Of a stretch of 64,000 nucleotides of DNA, positions 27,682 through 36,679 are shown piece after piece. The position numbers were made by a program, and so were the translations under genes. Numbering within the stretch: position 1 is the stretch's first letter; every line of letters begins with the position of its first letter. This DNA is from Mycobacteroides chelonae CCUG 47445 (GTDB lineage Bacteria; Actinomycetota; Actinomycetes; Mycobacteriales; Mycobacteriaceae), in the NCBI RefSeq assembly GCF_001632805.1, contig NZ_CP007220.1:1116001-1180000 (forward strand), read 5' to 3'. The notes under the pieces were generated by a model that saw only the letters and a list, made by a program, of their open reading frames with translations, was not told the origin of the DNA and ran no database searches.

Positions 27682-28795
27682 TCTTCTGCAGCTCCCGGGC
27701 GACGTCCAGGAGCCAGTTCAGTTCTTCCTTGCGGTTGGCACCCGTACGTTCGCCGATGATCTTGGTGCCGGAGGTCTTGTCGTGCTGCGGTGCGGTGCGC
27801 TGTTGTTCGATGGCCGAATGAATTTGGCGCGCCGCGGATGTGGTGGACGCGTCTTCGGTGAGGTAGGGGCGGATGGCGCTCAGGCCATCGCGGATCTCGA
27901 CGATTCTGCGGTAGAGCCGGTAATTGTGATCGCCGATGGCGGCCTGCGGTGGTGCCAGTGCGATCTGGGCGTTGCCCTCATACAGCGCGGTCCACAGCGG
28001 CTCGAGTTGACGGTGCTGCCGGTAGGCCTGGATGCGTTGGCGTGCGGACGTGACCAGCTGTGAGAAGGACGGTCCGGCAAGGCCTACCACGATGAGGATC
28101 TGCCCGATGGTGGCGGCCAGAGGGGCCAGACGCTGCCAGGAGTAGCTGTCGTTGGTGATCATGCCGTAGATGGCCGAGTGTGCCCGCATGATGCAGAACA
28201 ACAGGCACATGGCGGCTCCGGCCGCGGTGAGCAGCATGCTGCGTCGCAGCCACGCCACATCGTGAAAACGGGCGTACTGCAGGCATTTGACGGTGATCAG
28301 GAGGGCGCCCAGGCCGTAGGTGATCAGATAGATCAGCATGTAGAGCACCCAGGCGGGCTTGTTGCCGTGCGAGGCGTAGAAGTCCTGTGGCAGTTCGGAA
28401 GTCGGTGCCACAAACCAGCAGAGAACCAGCGCGGCGCCGATGGCTACTGCCATGCCGACCCAGAGCCGTGCGCGCTGCACGGCACGGGGACCGGATTCAC
28501 CCCAGAAGGTGATGACGGTGAGAACGCATGCGGTCCACGCCATGCCGCCCGAGAGGTTCAAGACGAGCCGGCCCATGTTGTGCACGCCGACCAAGTTGTC
28601 GAACTTCTCGTAGAGCGGTGGAGTCGCCAACGTGACGGCAATGCCCTTGAAGAGGAATGACAACAACAGTGCCACCGAGGCGGGTGGACGGACCCGGGAA
28701 CGCAGCATCGCGGCGGCAACCACAACCACGGCGCCAAAGCTGAAGACGGCCGCTATCGAATACGCCGCGGCGGAGTCTTCAAAAACTGAGGTCAC
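27608..28795 (-). CDS. Multi-pass membrane protein with cytosolic C-terminal domain (MAB_1171c-type putative transporter)
   Basis: 395 residues from the GTG at 28795. About seven hydrophobic helices occupy the first 245 residues (for example AAVFSFGAVVVVAAAML, ALVLCWFVAP, LPAATIGQILIV-like segments). A soluble, helical C-terminal region of about 150 residues (LYRRIVEIRDGLSAIRPYL) resembles DUF6545. From memory this is the type NCBI names MAB_1171c family putative transporter; no transport has been shown by this sequence. Its start overlaps the ImmA stop (GTGA), tying it to the XRE-ImmA pair. Confidence 0.75.
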   Translation of the reverse strand: MTSVFEDSAAAYSIAAVFSFGAVVVVAAAMLRSRVRPPASVALLLSFLFKGIAVTLATPPLYEKFDNLVGVHNMGRLVLNLSGGMAWTACVLTVITFWGESGPRAVQRARLWVGMAVAIGAALVLCWFVAPTSELPQDFYASHGNKPAWVLYMLIYLITYGLGALLITVKCLQYARFHDVAWLRRSMLLTAAGAAMCLLFCIMRAHSAIYGMITNDSYSWQRLAPLAATIGQILIVVGLAGPSFSQLVTSARQRIQAYRQHRQLEPLWTALYEGNAQIALAPPQAAIGDHNYRLYRRIVEIRDGLSAIRPYLTEDASTTSAARQIHSAIEQQRTAPQHDKTSGTKIIGERTGANRKEELNWLLDVARELQKINRQHTPATPAPDLVSSSSGQTSS

Positions 28796-29310
28796 GGTGC
28801 CGCCGGTGAGCCTTCCAGCACGAGTGATGCCAGGATGCGCCGCAGGTTGGCGTTCGTGACGGGAATGGGGCGGTGGCTGTCGGGACTGACGCGCTGCCCC
28901 ATCATGGAGGCGAGCATTTCTGCCTCGACCTCCTGGTCGTCGAGATAGGTCTCGCGACACAGGACTTCGGCCAGTTCACGCTTGCTTGAACTGGTGTGTC
29001 CACACATCACATGGCTCAGCTCGTGCAGGATGATGTGCTCGCGATGCATGGTGGTGGTGTCGCTGTCGTACACCACGTAGTCGGTGGCATCGGTGCGGAC
29101 CAGTAGGCCGTGCACGCCGCTGCCGGAGAGCGCGTAGGGCACCAGCTGGATGTCGCGCTCGCTGAGTTCACTGGCGCGGGCGCGGATGTCCTCGACGGTC
29201 GTGAGTGTGTCCAGACCCAGGTCCGCCAGCTTGCGGGTGCACTGCTTGTGGATAGCCTGAAGTTCGCGAGTGGACCGTAGATCGGTTGTGACACAACGCA
29301 TCTTCGGCAT
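28792..29310 (-). CDS. ImmA/IrrE-type metallopeptidase
   Basis: 172 residues. The zinc-protease motif HELSH is at 96-100, with a probable third ligand Glu in EVEAEMLAS (about 129). N-terminal helices precede a short beta region (GVHGLLVRTDATDYVVYD). In ImmR-ImmA and DdrO-IrrE systems such enzymes cleave the partner XRE repressor to switch genes on. The partner here is the XRE gene two bases upstream. It has no signal peptide and should be cytosolic. Confidence 0.87.
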   Translation of the reverse strand: MPKMRCVTTDLRSTRELQAIHKQCTRKLADLGLDTLTTVEDIRARASELSERDIQLVPYALSGSGVHGLLVRTDATDYVVYDSDTTTMHREHIILHELSHVMCGHTSSSKRELAEVLCRETYLDDQEVEAEMLASMMGQRVSPDSHRPIPVTNANLRRILASLVLEGSPAAP

Positions 29311-29312
29311 GA

Positions 29313-29792
29313 TTACTGCCCGTTGCTGACCGAGTTGTCCACCGTCGGCAGGCCCTGCAGCGCGCGCACGTGATCGAGCACGGCGGCGACTGTTTCCAGG
29401 CTCTGCTTGTTCAGGCCGATCGCACGTAACGCGATCAGCTCCACCTCGTCCCGCGTGGTTTCATCCAGCGCACCGAGACGCTCATCGAGCGAGTAGGTGC
29501 GCTCGGGATCGGTGAGCACCGAGAGCGGAACGCGGAAGAAGTCGGCCAGTGCGCCGAGCAGGTCGATGGCGGGACGGGCGCGCTTACCGGTGCGCAGCGC
29601 CGAGAGGTAGGCACCGCCGACTTTGATGCCGGGGTGAGCCTTCTTGATGCCGTTGGCGACCTCATCATTGGTCCACATCCGGCCGTCGGGACGACGATGC
29701 GACTGGAAGAGCGCATTGATGCGATCAGCGAGGTTCGCGTCGGCGGCTTTGGCGTCCTGAAGGGACACCTGCGGCGGGCTCGTAGTGGCCAT
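29313..29792 (-). CDS. XRE-family helix-turn-helix regulator
   Basis: 159 residues. The DNA-binding domain (about 25-95) has the XRE layout, with WTNDEVANGIKKAHPGIKVGGAYLSALRTGKRARP covering the two HTH helices and FFRVPLSVL closing it. The C-terminal part (about 100-150) is helical and may dimerise or be the protease target. It leads an apparent operon with the ImmA-type protease and the membrane protein. ESX-regulator EspR-like proteins share this size and layout, an alternative reading. Confidence 0.83.
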   Translation of the reverse strand: MATTSPPQVSLQDAKAADANLADRINALFQSHRRPDGRMWTNDEVANGIKKAHPGIKVGGAYLSALRTGKRARPAIDLLGALADFFRVPLSVLTDPERTYSLDERLGALDETTRDEVELIALRAIGLNKQSLETVAAVLDHVRALQGLPTVDNSVSNGQ

Positions 29793-29877
29793 CTACTAAG
29801 TCAAACACCGATGCCGCACGCTCTCAACGTGAGGGGGCGGACTCCCAGTGTGATTCAACGCACAGTTGAGGCCAGTT

Positions 29878-31719
<1,842 letters not shown>

Positions 31720-32032
31720 ATCCAACTCCCGACTCACGATGAAAAACACTACCTGCGCTAACTAAGGAATCTCTTGGTTCGCAGGTGACCCGTCGGGCGA
31801 GGAGCGGGCGGCAACTTTCAATGTCGGCGTTCGCACGGTCTGGTGACGAATCACACCAGAGTCCGTTCGAATCCTGGTGTTGTACAAGGGGTATCACTAT
31901 CTATCGGAGAGTTTCAATGTGACGCCAGGGTGTGTCGCGCGGGGGTGTGATCTTCGTCGTAGGTCAGCGGGGGTGGGGACCGGAAGTTGGCGCATGGGGA
32001 TACGCCGGGTAGAACTAGGGCTGACCTGCAAG
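31720..32032. other. Intergenic region between the FAAL gene and tRNA-Leu, with mutually exclusive inverted repeats
   Basis: No convincing coding frame. At 31839-31880 three short arms, TCTGGTG (31839-31845), CACCAGA (31854-31860) and CTGGTGT (31874-31880), can pair in two mutually exclusive ways, the middle arm with either neighbour. The rest looks like the promoter region of the FAAL gene and the tRNA. Confidence 0.35.
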
Positions 32033-32106
32033 GCCCCCATAGCCCAATTGGCAGAGGCAGCGGACTTAAAATCCGCCAAGTGTCGGTTCGAGTCCGACTG
32101 GGGGCA
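32033..32106 (+). tRNA. tRNA-Leu (anticodon TAA), short variable arm
   Basis: A 74-nt cloverleaf: acceptor GCCCCCA/TGGGGGC, discriminator A, anticodon stem GCGGA/TCCGC with loop CTTAAAA (anticodon TAA), T-stem GTCGG/CCGAC with loop TTCGAGT. The variable region is only about five bases, whereas leucine tRNAs normally carry a long variable arm. No CCA is encoded. A low-GC two-gene insert begins directly downstream. Confidence 0.9.
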
Positions 32107-32194
32107 CGGTGCTGCCGCTGTCGCCGAATCGGAATCAGTTCGCAACCTGGATTACCAGGACCTATTGAGTCGTTCGACTTGAGTGAGGTCTACC

Positions 32195-32827
32195 GTGGCC
32201 AACATGCGGGACAGTGACGTGCGCTCCGCGCTGCATTCACTCCTCATTAAGGAGCATGCCGACGACCTGGACTCAACATTGTTTGTAGATGAACTTGGCT
32301 TGTGTGGCGAGGTTCGGGTGGATGTCGCGGTTGTTAATGCTGCCTTGTCGGGCTTTGAGCTGAAAAGTGCAGCGGACACGCTTCGGCGTCTCCCAACGCA
32401 GATTGAGGTCTATTCACGGGTACTCGACTACTGCACGATCGTCGTAGCGGAGTGTCATCTGGACCGCGCGGTCGCGATGCTTCCCCCCTGGTGGGGCTGC
32501 ATCGCGGCGAGATGGGACGGCGAGAGTGTTGCTCTGGAGGTGCTCTCCACATCGGAGCTGAACCCCTGTATCGATGGATACGCACTAGCTCAGTTGTTGT
32601 GGCGGGAGGAGGCGCTCGCTGCTCTTGAATCCCTCAGTGCAGCAAAGGGTTTCCGAAGTAAGCCTCGAAACCTTCTCTGGCAGCGTCTAGCGGATGTCAC
32701 GGTAGTTGACGATCTCCGATTGGTAGTCCGTGAGCAGTTAAAAGCGCGTCGGCGGTGGCGGGTTGACTCTAGCTCGATTCAATCTGGTCGAGCACTCGCA
32801 GCAAATGATGCCGTGTGCCGACTTTGA
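32195..32827 (+). CDS. sce7726-type protein, predicted PD-(D/E)XK nuclease
   Basis: 210 residues from the GTG at 32195, six bases after TGAGG. The core reads E39-x3-D43-x11-E55-L-K57, then Q69-x3-Y73, which is the layout of RecB/Cas4-like PD-(D/E)XK nucleases (acid, acid, ExK, QxxxY). The segment around FELKS...DTLRRLPTQ is also characteristic of the proteins NCBI calls sce7726 family. Codon and base use are visibly less GC-rich than in the neighbours. It starts 88 bases after tRNA-Leu and overlaps the convergent beta-family gene by 59 bases. Nuclease activity is a prediction. Confidence 0.75.
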   Translation: MANMRDSDVRSALHSLLIKEHADDLDSTLFVDELGLCGEVRVDVAVVNAALSGFELKSAADTLRRLPTQIEVYSRVLDYCTIVVAECHLDRAVAMLPPWWGCIAARWDGESVALEVLSTSELNPCIDGYALAQLLWREEALAALESLSAAKGFRSKPRNLLWQRLADVTVVDDLRLVVREQLKARRRWRVDSSSIQSGRALAANDAVCRL

Positions 32828-33848
32828 CCCACGTCTGGGGGTTGCCGACGGGGCCGTCGGAAGCGGCGGCGAGAATCCAATCTTCGCTTCCACAATGGCC
32901 TGTCGTGAACTCGTTGTGAACTGAGATTGCCCGCGCGACAGCACGAATGGCCTCGCCTCCTGCGCTGCGCCCGCCTGTCGCTTTGAAGAGTTCACCCTTG
33001 CCGACAAGCCATTTCTCATCGCAGGTGTACTTAAGCTTGGCGGCGATCTGAAGGAATCGGGGATTGATTTCCTCGAATGGGTCGGGGTGGGCAATACCGT
33101 AGTCACCGTAGGTCGGTTGACGATCTCCATATCGTGCGTTAACAACGAGATCCCGGTAGTTCACCCATTCCTGGCGTAGGTATTCGTGGAGCCCCCGGTT
33201 CGGGGGAGGTGCTTTGGGAGTGGACGTCGCGGTCACAGTCAGTGTTTTCCATTCCCCCGGTGCGATGAGCGATTGTAGGGCTGCTGTAAGCGCAAATCGT
33301 GACGGTGCGGCTGTGTCGTCACGAAGGTCGATGACCAGATGCACAGCGGATCTTTCCGTACCGATTGCGGCAATCAGTGCGTCGATTTCTTCGCTTTGCG
33401 GTGGCACCGGCCAGTGCTCTGCCTCTAAACGCAAACACAAATCGGTGCACGAGCCCGCGGTCAGGAGGTTTCGCGCGGCCTCTATGCAACCCTCCGAGCG
33501 GCTGGGTGAAATGACGGGTACGAGCGGCAAGCCGATTGTGGCCGCTTCGGCCACAATCCATTCGAGTGGGTGCCGGCCGTCAGCCATGATCTGCTGGTCA
33601 ATATGGAGGACATCTACGAAGGCGTCGTGCTTTCCCCAAGCTGCCAGAAGTGCTGTGGGCAGCTTGCTTAGGTGCTCGTCGACCGTTTTCTTCGGTTGGT
33701 CGAGGTCGAAATCCCAGTCGATAGGGTGCACCACGAATAGGGGTGCAAATTGGCTTTTGCGGGCATCGTCGATCTCGGCTAACGCATCGCGCTCGCCAGC
33801 TTTAGTGAGAAGCACAGGCACGTAATGATTTGGTCCGAACATGTCCAT
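32769..33848 (-). CDS. Beta-family protein (T4 beta-like, sce7725-associated)
   Basis: 359 residues from the ATG at 33848, preceded by AGGGGG at good spacing. The N-terminus MFGPNHYVPVLLTKAGERDA matches the YVPVLxxKxGExxAL opening of the beta protein family (Pfam Beta_protein), and the C-terminal half has the NPRFLQIAAKL and GHCGSEDWI segments also expected there. Family function is unknown; members commonly pair with sce7726-type nucleases, as here. Base composition is lower in GC than the flanks. Antisense overlap with the nuclease gene covers its last 59 bases. Confidence 0.72.
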   Translation of the reverse strand: MDMFGPNHYVPVLLTKAGERDALAEIDDARKSQFAPLFVVHPIDWDFDLDQPKKTVDEHLSKLPTALLAAWGKHDAFVDVLHIDQQIMADGRHPLEWIVAEAATIGLPLVPVISPSRSEGCIEAARNLLTAGSCTDLCLRLEAEHWPVPPQSEEIDALIAAIGTERSAVHLVIDLRDDTAAPSRFALTAALQSLIAPGEWKTLTVTATSTPKAPPPNRGLHEYLRQEWVNYRDLVVNARYGDRQPTYGDYGIAHPDPFEEINPRFLQIAAKLKYTCDEKWLVGKGELFKATGGRSAGGEAIRAVARAISVHNEFTTGHCGSEDWILAAASDGPVGNPQTWVKVGTRHHLLRVLDQIESS

Positions 33849-34248
33849 AGGACTACCCCCTAGCGGCAAACTGACGAGATCGTAAGGCCGGATGCAATGG
33901 GTTTGCAAGGGATTGCTTGTATTGCTGCTCGATGATGCGCATTGGTCCCATAGGTCCAGGCAGTAGGACCGGAACTAGCACCCGAAAACAAACGGGGGAA
34001 GCCGTTGAGTCAACGACTACATCTCATTAACTGTGCCGTCTCTCGAGGCGATTGACACGCGACTTTCACACTATCGGCGGTCTAGACCGAAGGCGTCGCT
34101 GCACTTGTGGGGAAGGCCTTGCTGGACGTTCCTGCACTTGCCGTACTACTGGCGGCCTCCTCCGTTCGATTCCGTGTACAGCGCGCTCGCCGCAGTCATA
34201 CATTGAGCCGTGGAGCCAAAACGGCTCACGAGCCGACCCACGAAGCTG
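33849..34248. other. Non-coding right flank of the tRNA-Leu insert
   Basis: About 400 bases with no supported gene. It contains the short perfect inverted repeat CGTTGA-G-TCAACG at 34003-34015 about 155 bases upstream of the beta-family gene. I looked for a second copy of the 3' end of tRNA-Leu that would mark an attachment site and did not see one. Confidence 0.4.
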
Positions 34249-35454
34249 ATGCCAGCAGCGCACGCGCCGTCGTTGCGGGTCCTGGTAGTTGGCGCCGGTG
34301 TCGGCGGTATCTCCATCGCGCGGGGACTATTGCGCGACGGCCATGACGTCACCGTCTACGAGCAGCGTCCGGATGTGCACGCCGGTGGCGGTGCGGTGAC
34401 CATCTGGTCCAATGGCGCCACGGTGCTGCGGCAGCTGGGCGTGGACATGGACAGGGCCGGCCAGCAGCTGTCCACGGTGCGGGTCATGACGTCGACGGGC
34501 CACTCTCTGGCCACCTTGGACGTGGCCTCGATCGCCGACCGGCTGGGCGAGCCGATTCGGATGGTCCCGCGTTATGTCCTACTTGAGCGGCTGCTGAAAG
34601 GTTTTCCGGCGGAACGTATCCGGTGTAATGCCCGGGCCGTTTCCGTGATGGGTGGACGTAACGGCGCGCGGGTCGAGTTCGCGGACGGCAGCGTGGCCGA
34701 GGGAGATCTGGTGATTGGCGCCGATGGCAGGCATTCGCTCGTTCGCGATGTCGTCGGCGCAGACCAGGCGGAGCCGACCGGATGGTGCAGCTGGCAGGGG
34801 TTGACGACCCTCCCGAACGGCACCGATGAGCAGGTCGCCTTCGTCGTCATCGGCGAGCATGCAAGCCTCGGTCTGTGGCCTGCCGGAGGTTCCGATGTGC
34901 AGTGGTGGTTCGACCTGCCCTGGTCGTCCGGCTTTGTCAGACCCGAACGCCCGATCGACATGATCCGGTCCACGTTCGCCGGGTGGTCCGGGCCCGTCGA
35001 TCGCGTACTCGCCACGCTCACCAATGATGATCTGGCCCATTCGCCCTATCCGCATTTCCGCCATCCGATTCCCCGGCCGGGCCATGGAGTGCTGACGCTG
35101 CTCGGCGATGCGGCCCACACCATGCCGCCCACGCTTGCGCAGGGCGCCAACCAGGCACTGCTCGACACGATGGTGTTGTGTAGGGCGGTTTCGGAGTTCC
35201 AGCGCGGCAATAACACCGATCTGCCCGAGGCGCTGCGCTGGTATGAGAAGACCCGGCGCCGCCGCGCCGCCGCCGTGTCCCGGGTTGCCTCGCTTCAGGT
35301 TTCGCACGGTGAGGCCGTGCTGAGAACGGCGGCGATGGTCTCGGACCGTTTCATGACGTGGGCACTGGCGACGTTCCTGCAGTCGGTGAGTCATCGCCGG
35401 ATGGCCGCTGACATCAGCCGGGACCATGCCGCCGACACCGCCTGCCGTCCGTGA
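34249..35454 (+). CDS. FAD-dependent monooxygenase (PHBH-type)
   Basis: About 401 residues from the ATG at 34249; a GTG 13 codons upstream at 34210 is possible. The FAD dinucleotide fold VVGAGVGGISIARGL is at the N-terminus, the second FAD motif VIGADGRHSLVR near residue 170, and GDAAHTMPPTLAQGANQAL near residue 300, as in group A flavoprotein hydroxylases. It probably hydroxylates an aromatic or polyketide substrate with NAD(P)H and O2. It overlaps the DUF4389 gene by four bases, forming a three-gene operon. Confidence 0.85.
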   Translation: MPAAHAPSLRVLVVGAGVGGISIARGLLRDGHDVTVYEQRPDVHAGGGAVTIWSNGATVLRQLGVDMDRAGQQLSTVRVMTSTGHSLATLDVASIADRLGEPIRMVPRYVLLERLLKGFPAERIRCNARAVSVMGGRNGARVEFADGSVAEGDLVIGADGRHSLVRDVVGADQAEPTGWCSWQGLTTLPNGTDEQVAFVVIGEHASLGLWPAGGSDVQWWFDLPWSSGFVRPERPIDMIRSTFAGWSGPVDRVLATLTNDDLAHSPYPHFRHPIPRPGHGVLTLLGDAAHTMPPTLAQGANQALLDTMVLCRAVSEFQRGNNTDLPEALRWYEKTRRRRAAAVSRVASLQVSHGEAVLRTAAMVSDRFMTWALATFLQSVSHRRMAADISRDHAADTACRP

Positions 35455-36044
35455 TGTCCGACGCCGTCCGTGTGCGAGGCGCGATCGACGCGCCCTCGCG
35501 CTGGCTCTTTCTCGTCAAATGGTGCGTGTTGGCCGTGCCGCACTACCCCATCTTGATCTTCCTGTATCTGATGTATCCGGTGCTGACCGTCGTCGCCGGT
35601 ATCGCGATCTTGTTCACCGGCCGATATCCGCGAATCATCTTCGACGTCAACGTCGGAGTGCTGCGGTGGTCCTGGCGGGTGATGAACTACCGGTTTCCGA
35701 TGAACAGCACCGATAGGTATCCGCCTTTCACGCTCGCCGCGCGGCCCGACTATCCCGGCGAACTCGATGTCGACTATCCAGAGCACCTCACCCATTGGGC
35801 AGTGCTGGTGAAGGTATTGCTGGCACTGCCGCAGATCATCATCTGCTGGGCCATGGAGCCACTGCTGCAGGTGCTGGCCGTCATTTCCGCGGTGCGGTTG
35901 TTGGTGAGAGGCACGGTGTCGCAAGGCATGTTCGACCTCCTCATGGGAATCGTGCGGTGGCGTTACCGGGTGGCCGCGTACGTGTCGTTGATGTGCGACG
36001 AATACCCGCCATTCCGGATGGACTTGGGCGGTGGTGGCACGTGA
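35451..36044 (+). CDS. DUF4389 membrane protein with two internal repeats
   Basis: 197 residues. Two halves repeat the same layout: a hydrophobic segment (LVKWCVLAVPHYPILIF and LVKVLLALPQIIICW), a G[RT]...F[DN] stretch, and a [GN]..RW.{3,4}AY/NYR segment ending in YPPF (YRFPMNSTDRYPPF and SLMCDEYPPF). This is the DUF4389 architecture. Role unknown; it is likely an integral membrane protein. It starts with a GTG overlapping the monooxygenase stop and ends overlapping the methyltransferase start (GTGA). Confidence 0.82.
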   Translation: MMSDAVRVRGAIDAPSRWLFLVKWCVLAVPHYPILIFLYLMYPVLTVVAGIAILFTGRYPRIIFDVNVGVLRWSWRVMNYRFPMNSTDRYPPFTLAARPDYPGELDVDYPEHLTHWAVLVKVLLALPQIIICWAMEPLLQVLAVISAVRLLVRGTVSQGMFDLLMGIVRWRYRVAAYVSLMCDEYPPFRMDLGGGGT

Positions 36045-36664
36045 AGCAACGTAATCCGTTGTTCCCGTATATATATGGGCTCGGTATGCCGATATTCGAC
36101 CGGCTGTTCTATCGCCGATACCGGCGGGCGGCGATGAGTCTTGCGACCGGCCGGTTGCTCGTCGTGGGCCTCGGCCCGGGAACCGACCTCATGTTTCTGC
36201 CGCCCGCGGTGACATCGGTCGCGGCGGTCGAACCGGAGGCGGCTATGCGTCGGATGGCTGGCGCCCTGGCACGCCGCTGTGGCGTGGAGGTCGACATCGT
36301 GGAGGGGGTCGGGGAGGCGATACCCTTCCCGGACAACAGTTTCGACTCGGTACATGTCGGGCTGGTGTTGTGCTCGGTCGACGATGTGGCGGCAACCCTC
36401 GGCGAGATCCGGCGGGTGCTCGCCCCGGGAGGCCGGTTGGTGGTTCTTGAGCATGTCCGTGGGGACGGCGTGATGGGGCGGTTCCAGGATCTGATCGCCA
36501 AGCCATGGTCGTGGCTTGCCTCCGGGTGCGAGCCCAACCGCCGGACCGTCGAAGCGATTGCCGCGGCCGGATTCGATACCAGCGGCCTGCGCAGTGTTCG
36601 AAGAACCCTGGTGCCGCCGCCGTGCACGCCTCACCTGCAAGGCGTCGCCACCGTAGTCGAATAG
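36041..36664 (+). CDS. Class I SAM-dependent methyltransferase
   Basis: 207 residues from the GTG at 36041. Motif I is VVGLGPGTDLMFLP, motif II region VAAVEPEAAMRRMA, then EAIPFPDNSFDSVHVGLVLCSVDD and the post-motif EIRRVLAPGGRLVVLEHVRG. This is the ubiE/UbiG-like Methyltransf_11 type. With the upstream monooxygenase and DUF4389 gene it suggests hydroxylation followed by methylation of a membrane-associated small molecule such as a quinone or lipid; this is inference. Confidence 0.87.
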   Translation: MKQRNPLFPYIYGLGMPIFDRLFYRRYRRAAMSLATGRLLVVGLGPGTDLMFLPPAVTSVAAVEPEAAMRRMAGALARRCGVEVDIVEGVGEAIPFPDNSFDSVHVGLVLCSVDDVAATLGEIRRVLAPGGRLVVLEHVRGDGVMGRFQDLIAKPWSWLASGCEPNRRTVEAIAAAGFDTSGLRSVRRTLVPPPCTPHLQGVATVVE

Positions 36665-36679
36665 CGCTATTCGACATCG

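Noticed and set aside
31854..31880. A tRNA-like T-loop word (GTTCGAATCC) upstream of tRNA-Leu, possibly a tRNA remnant or attachment site
   Set aside because: The flanking bases do not form a five-pair T-stem and no acceptor or anticodon arms can be drawn, so it is not a tRNA fragment.
31877..32182. A 101-residue plus-strand frame across the tRNA-Leu gene
   Set aside because: It runs through the tRNA, has no family resemblance and no Shine-Dalgarno sequence.
33849..34248. Search for a direct repeat of the tRNA-Leu 3' end marking the right edge of an integrated element
   Set aside because: No copy of the T-arm/acceptor sequence was seen by eye and no integrase gene is present, so an integrative element is not claimed.
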